Of a DNA stretch of 64,000 nt, positions 45,707 to 54,652 are shown in pieces. The first letter of the stretch is position 1, and the number at the start of each line of letters is the position of its first letter. The DNA is from Streptomyces sp. ST2-7A (GTDB taxonomy: Bacteria > Actinomycetota > Actinomycetes > Streptomycetales > Streptomycetaceae): the NCBI RefSeq assembly GCF_021390475.1, contig NZ_JAJUWS010000023.1, forward strand, positions 1 through 64,000, written 5' to 3'. The notes beneath the pieces are model-generated. The model did no database searches, was not told the origin of the DNA, and saw only the letters and a program-made list of their open reading frames with translations. Both the position numbers and the translations under genes were made by a program.

Positions 45707-47386
45707 GTGCCCCTTCACCCCGCCGATCCGGCTTCCACCCCGGACCTCCCATCCGGTCCGGTCCCCACCCACCACCCCTCCGTCCCACCGATGACGCCAC
45801 CGGCGTCGATCCCGACACCCGGCGCCGACGCGGGGACAGGCGCCCGTTCCGCAGCCGGAGGCGGAACGGGAACGAGTACCGGGAGGGGGCCGGCTACCGG
45901 GGCCGGAACGCACGCCGGTGCCGGGATCCGGATCGGGACCCGGATCGGAACGTCCGCAGGCGCCGGGACCGGAACCGGCGCGGGTACCGGGGTGAGGACC
46001 GGGGGCGATCTCGGCGCACGTCGCTGGTGGGCCCTGGTCGCCGTGGCCGTCGGCCAACTGATGATCGCCGCCGACGCCACCGTCCTGCACATCGCCCTGC
46101 CATCGATCCAGCCCGACCTCGGCCTCGGGGACGGCACCCGTCACTGGCCGATCACCGCCTTCGCCCTCGCATACGCCGGGCTGCTCCTGCTCGGCGGTCG
46201 GCTCTCGCCGATCCTCGGACGCCGCACCTGTCTCCTGGTCGGACTCGGGGGCTTCACCGCCGCCTCACTCCTGGCCGGTCTCGCCCGGGACCCGGGGACA
46301 CTCATCGCCGCCCGGGGGCTCCAGGGGGCCTTCGGCGCCCTCTACACTCCATCGGTCCTGGCCCTCCTCGGCACGACCTTCACCGTCCCGGTGGATCGCG
46401 CCCGGGCCTTCGGGATCTACGGCACGATCATGGGATCGAGCTCCGCCGTGGGGATGGTGCTCGGGGGCACCCTCACCGCATGGGCGGGGTGGCGCTGGAG
46501 TCTCCTGGCGGCGGTTCCCATCGCGCTGATCGCGATCGCCGGCGTCCTGTTGACCGTGCGCGCCGACGCGCCGGGCGACCGGAGGCGGCTGGATGTACCG
46601 GGTGCCCTGCTCGGCACCGCCGGACTGATCGCCTTGGTACACGGATGCGGCCGCGCGGGCACCGCGGGCTGGGACGATCCACTGACACCCCTCTCCCTCG
46701 TCCTCGGCATCACCCTGCTGGCCGCCTTCGTCCGGGTTCAGCGGCGGTCATCCCACCCACTGCTTCCGCTCCGGCTCTTCGCGGACCGCGCGCGGCTCGT
46801 CTCCTACCTGTCGGTGTTCGCCATGGCGCTGGGCACCTTCGCGGGGTTCTTCCTCCTCACCTTCGCCCTCCAGGACGCCCGGGGCCTCGATCCGCTGCGG
46901 ACCGGGCTCGCCTTCCTGCCCTATCCCCTGGCCATGATCATCGGCGTCCGGTACCTGCGCCGCCTGTTGGAGCGGGTGCCGCCGCACCGACTCCTCATCC
47001 CCGGCCTCCTGCTCACGGGGGCCGGGCTCGCGCTCCTCCCGGCTCTCGGCCCGGACAGCCCCTACCCCACCCACATCCTGCCGATCTTCGCCCTGTTCGG
47101 CCTCGGCGGCGCGGCCGTACTGGTGACCGCCAACAGCACGGCGACCCGGAACGCCGGACCGGACACCGCCGTGGCCGGGGCTCTCGTCATGATCTCCATG
47201 CAGGTCGGCTCGGCACTCGGGGTGGCCGGCCCGGGGGCGTTGGCCGCCGCGGCGGCGGCCGGGGACGATTCCGTCACCGGCGTCATGCACGGCTACGGGA
47301 TCGCCGGGGTCGCGACGGCCGGCGTGCTCGTGGCGACCGCGCTCCTGGTGTTCGGCCTCTCCCGATCCGGACGCCGTTTCACGTGA
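45707..47386 (+). CDS. MFS drug transporter, DHA2-like (14 membrane segments)
   Basis: A 559-residue proton-driven exporter. The N-terminal 100 residues are a Pro then Gly/Thr-repeat cytoplasmic tail. The transport domain starts RRWWALVAVAVGQLMIAADATVLHIALPSIQ with motif D1-like ADATVLHIALP. Motif A is present as GGRLSPILGRRTCLL, and motif C-like GSSSAVGMVLGG follows. About 14 hydrophobic segments fit the DHA2 group. The N-terminal tail is unusual and a later start is possible. Probably repressed by the divergent MarR protein. Confidence 0.9.
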   Translation: MPLHPADPASTPDLPSGPVPTHHPSVPPMTPPASIPTPGADAGTGARSAAGGGTGTSTGRGPATGAGTHAGAGIRIGTRIGTSAGAGTGTGAGTGVRTGGDLGARRWWALVAVAVGQLMIAADATVLHIALPSIQPDLGLGDGTRHWPITAFALAYAGLLLLGGRLSPILGRRTCLLVGLGGFTAASLLAGLARDPGTLIAARGLQGAFGALYTPSVLALLGTTFTVPVDRARAFGIYGTIMGSSSAVGMVLGGTLTAWAGWRWSLLAAVPIALIAIAGVLLTVRADAPGDRRRLDVPGALLGTAGLIALVHGCGRAGTAGWDDPLTPLSLVLGITLLAAFVRVQRRSSHPLLPLRLFADRARLVSYLSVFAMALGTFAGFFLLTFALQDARGLDPLRTGLAFLPYPLAMIIGVRYLRRLLERVPPHRLLIPGLLLTGAGLALLPALGPDSPYPTHILPIFALFGLGGAAVLVTANSTATRNAGPDTAVAGALVMISMQVGSALGVAGPGALAAAAAAGDDSVTGVMHGYGIAGVATAGVLVATALLVFGLSRSGRRFT

Positions 47387-47428
47387 AACATCGCACGCCG
47401 CCGACCGACCCCGGTTGCCCGACGGGCG

Positions 47429-47761
47429 TCACCCCTCCCCGGCGCGGGAGGCCCGCCGGGCGAGCTCCCGCCGAGCCTCCCGCCACACCCGCTCGAATTC
47501 CTCGACCGTCAACCACTCCGGTTCGTGCCCCTCCCACTCCGAGACGGGAAGCTCCGTGGTTTCCCCGTACCCGGCGACATACGCCGCGGCGGTTCCGGCA
47601 CGCCACGCCACCTCCCACTCCTCCGAGTCCGCGGCCGTCACGGGGATCCGGTCGGGCCCCCTGAGTTCCACCTGCCGGCGAACCCCGCCGTCGTCTCCCA
47701 CTTCGAAGAGGAACAGCAGGTCCCCCTCCGCCCAGTGGCAGCGCATCCACGTCGTCACCAC
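47429..47761 (-). CDS. Small acidic Trp-rich protein, function unknown
   Basis: A 110-residue protein: VVTTWMRCHWAEGDLLFLFEV, then VRRQVELRGPDRIPV, EWEVAWRAGTAAAYVAGYG, and ELPVSEWEGHEPEWLTVEEFE. Similar short proteins occur in Streptomyces, but I cannot name a function. GTG 47761 is chosen; ATG at 47746 is the alternative. It is separated from the upstream sigma-factor gene by a 64-bp perfect palindrome, so it should have its own promoter. Confidence 0.72.
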   Translation of the reverse strand: MVTTWMRCHWAEGDLLFLFEVGDDGGVRRQVELRGPDRIPVTAADSEEWEVAWRAGTAAAYVAGYGETTELPVSEWEGHEPEWLTVEEFERVWREARRELARRASRAGEG

Positions 47762-47864
47762 GCCATCATGCCAACCGCTCCCGGCCCGGGCGTCGGCCGA
47801 ACACTCACCCCGACTCCGGGCCGGCACCTCACCCGAGGGGTGACGGCGCGCCCCCGCTATGAGC

Positions 47865-47928
47865 CCGGTGACCCGCACCCCGCTCCCCGTGTCGCCGGCG
47901 ACACGGGGAGCGGGGTGCGGGTCACCGG
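47865..47928. terminator. 64-bp perfect palindrome (32-bp arms, no loop)
   Basis: Every base from 47865 (CCGGTGACCCGCACC...) to 47928 (...GGTGCGGGTCACCGG) pairs with its mirror position around 47896.5, centre GTCGCCGGCGAC. It begins 34 bases after the sigma-factor stop on the minus strand and ends about 100 bases before the next start. A strong terminator is the default reading; a protein-binding or recombination site is possible. Confidence 0.85.
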
Positions 47929-47961
47929 AGGTCCGGCGGCGCGCTCCGTGTCGGCCGGGAA

Positions 47962-48858
47962 TCACCGCAGGGTGAGCGGGGTCTCCGACTCGACGCGGCG
48001 CAGCTTCTCCGGATTGCGCACGTAGTAGAGGCCGGTGACGCGGGCCTCCTCGACACGGGCCGCCAGAACTCCGTCGATCTCCCCGTCCAGGCACATCAGG
48101 AGAGCCGGATTGCCATTGACCACGGTGGGAATGACGGTGACCGGGAGTTCGTTCCTGCCGAGACCGCCGCCCAGGTAGCGAACGACCTTGTCGGCGCCGA
48201 TGATCGGTCGCAGCGCGGCCTGCCTGATGCCGCCTCCGTCGGTCACCAGGACGACCTCGGGGGCGAGCACGTCCAGGAGTCCCTGCAGGTTCCCGGTTTC
48301 GATCGCGCGCCGGAACGACTCCAGAACCGCCCTGGCCTCACCCGGCGGGACCGCCCGGCGGGGGCGGCGGGCGTCGACGTGCCCACGGGCGCGGGACGCG
48401 ATCCGGCGAACGGCCACGGGGGTCTTGTCGACGGCGGCCGCGATCTCGTCGTAGCTCACCTCGAAGACCTCGCGGAGCACGAAAACGGCGCGCTCGGTCG
48501 GTGACAGCGTCTCCAGGACGAGCATCATCGCCATCGACACGCTCTCGGCGAGCTCCACGTCCCGGGCGACATCCGGCGCGGTCAGCATCGGCTCGGGCAG
48601 CCAGGGGCCGACATACGTCTCCTTGCGACGGCTCATGGTGCGCAGCCGGTTGAGCGACTGCCGGGTCGTGACGCGGATCAGGTAGGCGCGCCGGTCGCGC
48701 ACCTGCTCCAGGTCCACCCCGGACCATCGAAGCCAGGTTTCCTGGAGGACGTCCTCCGCGTCGGCCGCCGATCCGAGCATCTCGTACGCGACGGTGAAGA
48801 GCAGGTTCCGGTGGGCGACGAACACCTCGGTCGCCGCGTCGGTGACGTGCTCGCTCAT
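47962..48858 (-). CDS. ECF41-type sigma factor with C-terminal SnoaL-like domain
   Basis: A 298-residue extracytoplasmic-function sigma factor. Region 2: VAYEMLGSAADAEDVLQETWLRW. Region 4: LSPTERAVFVLREVFEVSYDEI. The signatures of the ECF41 group are present: YVGPWLPEP between the regions, and DGGG in the C-terminal NTF2/SnoaL-like extension (about residues 185-298), which controls activity in place of an anti-sigma factor. ATG at 48858. The neighbouring FAD oxidoreductase gene is the kind of COE-group target expected for ECF41. Confidence 0.9.
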   Translation of the reverse strand: MSEHVTDAATEVFVAHRNLLFTVAYEMLGSAADAEDVLQETWLRWSGVDLEQVRDRRAYLIRVTTRQSLNRLRTMSRRKETYVGPWLPEPMLTAPDVARDVELAESVSMAMMLVLETLSPTERAVFVLREVFEVSYDEIAAAVDKTPVAVRRIASRARGHVDARRPRRAVPPGEARAVLESFRRAIETGNLQGLLDVLAPEVVLVTDGGGIRQAALRPIIGADKVVRYLGGGLGRNELPVTVIPTVVNGNPALLMCLDGEIDGVLAARVEEARVTGLYYVRNPEKLRRVESETPLTLR

Positions 48859-49054
48859 GGCCCCAACCTCTTTTTCTCGCGTCTTCCCCGCGCCCGGCCT
48901 CTGCCGTCGGCGGTCTCGAGCCGTGCGTCCACGGCCGGATTCTTTTCCCGGATCGCCGTGCCGCGGCGCCCCGCATCGGGGCGACACCCGCACGACGGCG
49001 AGCCGGGCAACGTACCGATCGACCGGAACGGCCACGGTTACCCGGGTGGGACGG

Positions 49055-50302
49055 CTACACCGCGCGCTCGGCGGTCGCCGGTGTCCCGCCTTCCCCGGCC
49101 CGCAGCAGCCGTCGGCGCCCGGCGTCCGTGAACCTCCGGGCGCGCGAACCGGGTTCGGCCGCCTCGTCCGCCAATTGTTTGACGGTGTGCCCGCAGATGA
49201 ACTCCTTGAGCTTCGCGCCGGCGCGGCCGCCGAGATGGAATCTGTTGGCGGTGTCGTCGCGACGGGCGAATTGGAAGACACCGACACCACGACCCAGGCT
49301 GATGCACTGGCCGGCGAACGCCACCCCGAGCGGCTCGGGGTGCTCGCCCGCGATCCGACTGACTACCGTGTCGGCGGCTTGCGGACCCAGCTGAACCGCG
49401 GCCTGGCAGCTCATCCGAAACGGCAGATCGGAGGGCGCGGCCGAATCGCCGGCCGCGACGATGCGCGGGTCGTCCACGCTCGTCAACGTCTCGTCCGTGA
49501 GCAGCCGGCCGAGGGTGTCGGTGCTCAACCCGCTGCGCGCGGCCAGGTCCGGTACCCCGAAGCCGACGGTCCACACGGTCACCCCGCTCGGCAGCTCGCG
49601 GCCGTCGTCGAGTCGCACGGCCTCGTGGGTCACCTCGGTCACCGTCGCCCCGGGGCCCTCGATCACGGTCACCCCGAGCGTGACCAGCCGCTTGGTCACC
49701 GAGCGGCGCACCCGGGGGTGCAGGTACGGGCCGAGTACCCGGCCGCACACCAGGGTCACGGCCCGGCCGCCCTCCGCCAGTTCGGCGGCGGTCTCGATGC
49801 CGGTCGGACCGGCCCCGACCACCGTCACCGGTGCCGTGGCGGGGGTGGCGTCGAGGGCCGCCCGCAGCCGCTCGGCCTCCTCCAACCCGGCGATCGGGTG
49901 GGCGAACTCGGCGGCCCCGGGCACCCTCGGCTCGGCACTGCCACTGCCCACCGCGTAGATCAGATGGTCGTAGCCGAGCGTGCCGCCGGCCGCGAGCCCC
50001 ACCTCCCGCCCGGGGGCGTTGATCCGGGTCACGGTGTCGACGACCAGCCGGACGTCGCCGGCCAGGATGTCCCGGTACTCCACGACCGCGTCGTCGGTGC
50101 CGGCCACCAGTTGGTGCAGGCGGATCCGCTCGACGAAGGTCGGGCGCGGATTGATCAGCGTCACGGCCACGTCGTCGCGTCGCGTCAGGCGGTTGGCCGC
50201 CAGGACGCCCGCGTATCCGCCGCCGATCACGATCACATCGGTTTTCCCGGTGCTCTTCCCCGTGGTTCCGCCGGTGCTTCTCCCGGTGCTTCTCTCGCGC
50301 AC
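49055..50302 (-). CDS. FAD-dependent NADH dehydrogenase-like oxidoreductase
   Basis: A 415-residue two-dinucleotide-binding flavoprotein. FAD loop VIVIGGGYAGVLAANRL lies near residue 20, the NADH loop VTVVGAGPTGIETAAELAEGG near residue 165, and the C-terminal FAD motif IVAAGDSAAP near residue 295. This matches NDH-2-like or ferredoxin-reductase-like enzymes; electron acceptor unknown. GTG 50302 has AAGGAG upstream. An ECF41-type promoter sits at 50337-50363, and the ECF41 sigma gene is the next gene downstream. Confidence 0.9.
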   Translation of the reverse strand: MRERSTGRSTGGTTGKSTGKTDVIVIGGGYAGVLAANRLTRRDDVAVTLINPRPTFVERIRLHQLVAGTDDAVVEYRDILAGDVRLVVDTVTRINAPGREVGLAAGGTLGYDHLIYAVGSGSAEPRVPGAAEFAHPIAGLEEAERLRAALDATPATAPVTVVGAGPTGIETAAELAEGGRAVTLVCGRVLGPYLHPRVRRSVTKRLVTLGVTVIEGPGATVTEVTHEAVRLDDGRELPSGVTVWTVGFGVPDLAARSGLSTDTLGRLLTDETLTSVDDPRIVAAGDSAAPSDLPFRMSCQAAVQLGPQAADTVVSRIAGEHPEPLGVAFAGQCISLGRGVGVFQFARRDDTANRFHLGGRAGAKLKEFICGHTVKQLADEAAEPGSRARRFTDAGRRRLLRAGEGGTPATAERAV

Positions 50303-50336
50303 GATGTCTCCTTCGGTGCCGGATGGTCGCCCCGAA

Positions 50337-50363
50337 GACACCGCGAAATCGATTCTTGTGACA
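50337..50363 (-). promoter_or_regulatory. Candidate ECF41 promoter before the oxidoreductase gene
   Basis: On the minus strand TGTCACA (50363-50357) is followed after exactly 16 bases by TGTC (50340-50337). The published ECF41 promoter motif is TGTCACA, 16 bases, CGTC, so there is one mismatch in the -10. It lies 35-61 bases before the GTG start, a sensible place. Confidence 0.65.
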
Positions 50364-50501
50364 CCCGCACACCATAATGTGACGCGGATCACTCCCGATG
50401 CCGGACCCGGGGCCCCGGCGTCGCCGTGGGAGGGCCACCCCGGCATCGTGTCCATCGATGTGCGGGCGCGCTGCCACTCCTCGCGGGGCGACACGGCGGC
50501 G

Positions 50502-51941
50502 CTAGAAGCCGCCCTCCATGTTGACGAAGCGGGAGTAGTGGCCCTGGAAGGCAACGGTGATGGTGGCGGTGGGGCCGTTGCGGTGCTTGGCGACGATCAG
50601 GTCGGCCTCACCGGCACGCGGGGACTCCTTCTCGTAGGCGTCCTCGCGGTGGAGCAGGATCACCATGTCGGCGTCCTGCTCGATGGAGCCCGACTCCCGC
50701 AGGTCGGAGACCATCGGCTTCTTGTCGGTGCGCTGCTCCGGGCCACGGTTGAGCTGGGACAGCGCGATGACCGGGAGCTCCAGCTCCTTGGCCAGCAGCT
50801 TGAGGTTTCGGGACATCTCCGAGACCTCCTGCTGCCGGGACTCCGGGCGCCGGGACCCGCCGCTCTGCATGAGCTGGAGGTAGTCGATGACGACCAGGCG
50901 CAGGTCGTGCCGCTGCTTCAATCGGCGGCACTTGGCGCGGATCTCCATCATGCTCAGGTTGGGCGAGTCGTCGATGAACAGCGGGGCCTCGTTGACCTCG
51001 GCCATCTGCCGGGCGACGCGGTTCCAGTCCTCGTCGGTCATGCTGCCCGAGCGCATGTGGTGCAGGGCGACCCGGGCCTCGGCGGAGAGCAGGCGCATGG
51101 CGATCTCGTTGCGCCCCATCTCCAGGGAGAAGATCACGCTGGGCAGATTGTGCTTGATCGAGCAGGCGCGCGCGAAATCCAGGGCGAGGGTCGACTTACC
51201 CATCGCGGGACGAGCGGCGATGACGATCATCTGGCCGGGGTGCAGGCCGTTGGTCAGCGCGTCGAGGTCGGTGAACCCGGTGGGCACACCGGTCATCTCG
51301 CCGCTGCGGTTGCTGATCGCCTCGATCTCGTCGAGAGCGCCCTCCATGATGTCGCCGAGCGGCAGGAAGTCCTCCGCCGTGCGCTGCTCGGTGACGGCGT
51401 AGATCTCGGCCTGCGCGGAGTTGACGATGTCGTCCACGTCGCCATCGGCGGCGTACCCCATCTGAGTGATGCGGGTACCGGCCTGCACCAGGCGGCGCAA
51501 CACCGCGCGGTCGTGGACGATCTCGGCGTAGTACTCGGCGTTGGCGGCCGTGGGCACGGTCTGCACCAGCGAGTGCAGGTAACCGGCGCCACCGATCTTG
51601 GCCAACTCGCCGCGCTTGGTCAGTTCGTTGGCGACCGTGATGGGGTCGGCGGGCTCGCCCCGGGCGTAGAGGTCGAGGATCGCCGTGTAGACCGTCTCGT
51701 GGGCGGGCTTGTAGAAATCGTGGCCCTTGATGGCCTCGACCACGTCGGCGATGGCGTCCTTGGACAGCAACATGCCGCCCAGCACGGACTGCTCGGCGTC
51801 GAGGTCCTGGGGCGGGAGCCGCTCGAAGGCCGCCCGCTCCTCGGAGCCGTCCTCCCAGCGGGGGGAGCCGGTACCTCCGCGCCGGGGTGCCGGGGGCGCG
51901 CTCTCGGCCCACTCGCCCTCGGCGTACTCCAGATCCGCCAT
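50502..51941 (-). CDS. dnaB: Replicative DNA helicase DnaB
   Basis: Hexameric helicase that unwinds DNA at the fork, 479 residues. The N-terminal domain (LPPQDLDAEQSVLGGMLLSKDA) binds primase; a linker is followed by the RecA-like domain with Walker A in ARPAMGKSTLALDFARA. Walker B is in LRLVVIDYLQLMQ, and the C-terminal GPTATITVAFQGHYSRF matches. No intein is present. ATG at 51941 has GGAGGGAGGG a suitable distance upstream; longer frames are non-coding. The upstream region carries DnaA-box-like sites, so its transcription may respond to DnaA. Confidence 0.97.
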   Translation of the reverse strand: MADLEYAEGEWAESAPPAPRRGGTGSPRWEDGSEERAAFERLPPQDLDAEQSVLGGMLLSKDAIADVVEAIKGHDFYKPAHETVYTAILDLYARGEPADPITVANELTKRGELAKIGGAGYLHSLVQTVPTAANAEYYAEIVHDRAVLRRLVQAGTRITQMGYAADGDVDDIVNSAQAEIYAVTEQRTAEDFLPLGDIMEGALDEIEAISNRSGEMTGVPTGFTDLDALTNGLHPGQMIVIAARPAMGKSTLALDFARACSIKHNLPSVIFSLEMGRNEIAMRLLSAEARVALHHMRSGSMTDEDWNRVARQMAEVNEAPLFIDDSPNLSMMEIRAKCRRLKQRHDLRLVVIDYLQLMQSGGSRRPESRQQEVSEMSRNLKLLAKELELPVIALSQLNRGPEQRTDKKPMVSDLRESGSIEQDADMVILLHREDAYEKESPRAGEADLIVAKHRNGPTATITVAFQGHYSRFVNMEGGF

Positions 51942-52520
51942 GCGGGCCCGCCCTCCCTCCCGGCTCACCGGGCCGCGGGCCCGCGGCCCGTCACCCGTCG
52001 GAACATGCTGAACGTGATCGACGCGGGCCGACCCGGAGTGATCGCGATGAACCCGCCGCGCCGGTGATCCGGTGATCCGACGGTTCGTTCCGTCGCTGTC
52101 CACAGTTGTACGCCACGGCACCGACAGGCACCGTTCGGGGGCCGCGTCCGCCGTCGTCGGGGGACCCGGGACAGACCTGCGGGCGCCCCACGGTACGTGC
52201 TCCGGCGGTGCCCGCCAAACCGGTTATCCACAGGCTGGGGGCAACGCCTGTGGACAGCGCCCCGGACACTGTGGAAGAACCCCCGTTTTCTGTGGACCTC
52301 TCAGGGGATGACATTGTGGATTCTCCCGAAAGATAATCAGAAAACCTGTGCTGACCTGCGGTGATGCGATGACCTTCGACACCGACCCGAGACTGTCGAA
52401 AAAAGTTCGCGGACCATGCCCCGCGCGCGCCGGACGGGAGAGCGGTTCACGCCCCTCCCACACAGAGGTAAGGGTCACAAAACCATTGCATCCATTACCT
52501 GTGGATGCTTGGATCATCGC
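51942..52520. other. dnaB-MATE divergent intergenic region
   Basis: About 580 bases without a gene. It carries divergent promoters and the DnaA-box cluster described separately, and includes a short AT-richer segment (about 52320-52350, GAAAGATAATCAGAAAA) next to the boxes. Confidence 0.7.
52096..52508. promoter_or_regulatory. Cluster of seven DnaA-box-like nonamers upstream of dnaB
   Basis: CTGTCCACA 52096-52104; TTATCCACA 52224-52232 (identical to the E. coli high-affinity box); TGTGGACAG 52249-52257; TGTGGAAGA 52270-52278; TGTGGACCT 52291-52299; TGTGGATTC 52315-52323; TGTGGATGC 52500-52508. The first three fit the degenerate Streptomyces box (T/C)(T/C)(G/A/C)TCCACA exactly; the rest keep the TCCACA core. 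Five boxes fall within 100 bp at about 21-25 bp start-to-start spacing, near two helical turns. Confidence 0.7.
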
Positions 52521-53954
52521 ATGAGCCCACCCCCCGCGCGTCGGTCCGCGCCCCCCGGCGAGCCCGCCGGGGCCCCGACCGGGAAGAACGCGGTCACCAC
52601 GCCCGACGGGGAATCCTCCCGCGCCACCCGACGACGGATCGCCCGCCGGTACGACCGGGAGATCCTCGCCCTCGCGCTGCCCGCCTTCGGCGCGTTGGTC
52701 GCCGAACCCCTCTTCCTCCTCGTCGACAGCGCCATGGTCGGTCACCTCGGCACCGACCGCCTCGCCGGCCTCGGTGTCTCCGCCGCGCTGCTGACCACCG
52801 GCGTCAACATCTTCGTCTTCCTCGCCTACGCCACCACCGCCGCCGTCGCGCGCCGTCTCGGCGCCGGCGATCTGCCCGCCGCCCTCCGCCAGGGCGTGGA
52901 CGGGATCTGGCTGGCGCTGTTCATCGGCCTGGCCGTGGCCGCCGCGCTGATCCCCGGCGCCCCGGCCCTGGTCGACCTCCTCGGCACCTCCGCCGAGGCC
53001 ACCCCGCACGCGGTGACCTACCTGCGGATCAGCGCGCTCGGCATTCCCGCCATGTTGATCGTGCTCGCCGCCACCGGGGTGTTGCGCGGACTACAGGACA
53101 CCCGCACCCCGTTGTACGTCGCCATCGGTGGTTTCACGGCCAACGCCGCGCTCAACGCCCTGTTGATATACGGCGTCGGCCTCGACATCGCCGGCTCGGC
53201 CTGGGGCACCGTCATCGCCCAGGTGGGCATGGCGGCGGTGTACCTGACCGTGGTGGTGCGCGGCGCCCGCCGACACGGCGCCCCGCTGCGCCCGGACGCG
53301 GCGGGCATCCGGGCCTGCGCCCGGGCCGGCACCCCACTGTTGATCCGCACCCTCTCGCTGCGGGCGGTACTGCTCATCGCGACCGGCGTCGCCGCCCGGC
53401 TGGGCGACGTCTCCATCGCCTCCCACCAGGTGGCCCTCACCATCTGGACCCTGACCGCCTTCGCGCTGGACGCCATCGCCATCGCCGGGCAGGCCATCAT
53501 CGGCCGCCTGCTGGGCGCGGACGACGCGGCCGGGGCCCGGGCGATGTGCGCCCGCATGGTGCGCTGGGGGATCGGTTCCGGAGTGGTGCTCGGCGTCCTG
53601 ATCGCCGCGGGCAGCCCGCTGATCGTACGGATCTTCAGCCCCGACCCGGAGGTGCACCGGGCGTTGCTCCCGGTGCTGCTGATCGTGGCGGTCACCCAGC
53701 CGATCGCCGGGGTGGTCTTCGTCCTCGACGGGGTGTTGATGGGCGCCGGGGACGGCCCCTACCTGGCGGGGGCGATGCTGGTGACCCTCGTCGTCTTCGC
53801 TCCCGCGGCCCTGTTGGTGCCGGTGCTCGGGTGGGGCGTGGCCGGTCTGTGGTGGATGGTGGCGGGGCTGATGATGATCACCCGGATGGTGACCCTGGGT
53901 CTGCGGGTGCGGGCCGGACGCTGGATGGTCACCGGCGCGGTCCGCGCCCGCTGA
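52521..53954 (+). CDS. MATE-family (DinF-type) efflux transporter
   Basis: A 477-residue cation-coupled multidrug or metabolite exporter with 12 membrane segments. YDREILALALPAFGALVAEPL opens the first helix and AGLGVSAALLTTGVNIF follows, with GRLLGADDAAGARAM in the second half. The N-terminal 40 residues are a Pro/Arg tail. ATG at 52521 lies within sequence carrying the last DnaA-box-like site. Divergent from dnaB. Substrate unknown. Confidence 0.9.
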   Translation: MSPPPARRSAPPGEPAGAPTGKNAVTTPDGESSRATRRRIARRYDREILALALPAFGALVAEPLFLLVDSAMVGHLGTDRLAGLGVSAALLTTGVNIFVFLAYATTAAVARRLGAGDLPAALRQGVDGIWLALFIGLAVAAALIPGAPALVDLLGTSAEATPHAVTYLRISALGIPAMLIVLAATGVLRGLQDTRTPLYVAIGGFTANAALNALLIYGVGLDIAGSAWGTVIAQVGMAAVYLTVVVRGARRHGAPLRPDAAGIRACARAGTPLLIRTLSLRAVLLIATGVAARLGDVSIASHQVALTIWTLTAFALDAIAIAGQAIIGRLLGADDAAGARAMCARMVRWGIGSGVVLGVLIAAGSPLIVRIFSPDPEVHRALLPVLLIVAVTQPIAGVVFVLDGVLMGAGDGPYLAGAMLVTLVVFAPAALLVPVLGWGVAGLWWMVAGLMMITRMVTLGLRVRAGRWMVTGAVRAR

Positions 53955-54062
53955 GGACGGGAGTCCGGCGGGACCCGGTGGACCTCCGGCACATCGACCC
54001 GCCCCGTTCCGGGCCGCCGGGCGGCACGGAGGCCTCGGACTCCCCGCCCCCGGACACGACGA

Positions 54063-54103
54063 AGCGGTCCGGGGGACATCACACGGATGTCCCCCGGACC
54101 GCT
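54063..54103. terminator. Bidirectional terminator, 18-bp perfect stem
   Basis: AGCGGTCCGGGGGACATC (54063-54080) pairs fully with GATGTCCCCCGGACCGCT (54086-54103) around a 5-base loop, between the MATE gene (+) and rplI (-). Confidence 0.9.
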
Positions 54104-54186
54104 CGAATCGTCACGGGCCGGCGCCGGGCCGACCCCGCCGCGCCACGATCGCCACGCGGGCGGATCGGGGCGGACGCCCGGGGGCG

Positions 54187-54636
54187 TCACTTGGAGGCGT
54201 CGACCTCCAGGCCGACGTTGGCCACGACCTCGGGGTGCAGGCGAACCGAGACCTGGTGGGTACCCAGGCTCTTGATCGGCCGGCCGAGCTCGATGCGGCG
54301 CTTGTCGATGTCCGGACCACCGGCGTTCTTCACCGCGGAGGCGATGTCGGCCGGGGTGACGGAACCGAAGAGGCGACCGCCCTCGCCGGCGCGAACGCGC
54401 AGACGAACCTTGACACCCTCGATCCGGCCCTTGACCTCGTTGGCCTGCTCGATGGTGGCGATCTCACGGATCTTGCGGGCCCGGCGGAGCTGGTCGACGT
54501 CCTTCTGGCCGCCGCGGGTCCACCGGATGGCCACCCCGCGGGGCAGCAGGAAGTTGCGGGCGTAGCCGTCCTTCACCTCGACGACATCGCCGGCGGCACC
54601 GAGGCCGGGGACCTCACTGGTCAGGATGATCTTCAT
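54187..54636 (-). CDS. rplI: 50S ribosomal protein bL9
   Basis: Structural protein of the large ribosomal subunit, 149 residues. It opens [21 protein letters not shown] and [13 protein letters not shown], the family signature, followed by the long connecting helix and the C-terminal RNA-binding domain ([14 protein letters not shown]). Last gene of rpsF-ssb-rpsR-rplI, 16 bases after rpsR. A terminator hairpin follows. Confidence 0.98.
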   Translation of the reverse strand: MKIILTSEVPGLGAAGDVVEVKDGYARNFLLPRGVAIRWTRGGQKDVDQLRRARKIREIATIEQANEVKGRIEGVKVRLRVRAGEGGRLFGSVTPADIASAVKNAGGPDIDKRRIELGRPIKSLGTHQVSVRLHPEVVANVGLEVDASK

Positions 54637-54652
54637 GTCTCGTCACCCTTTC

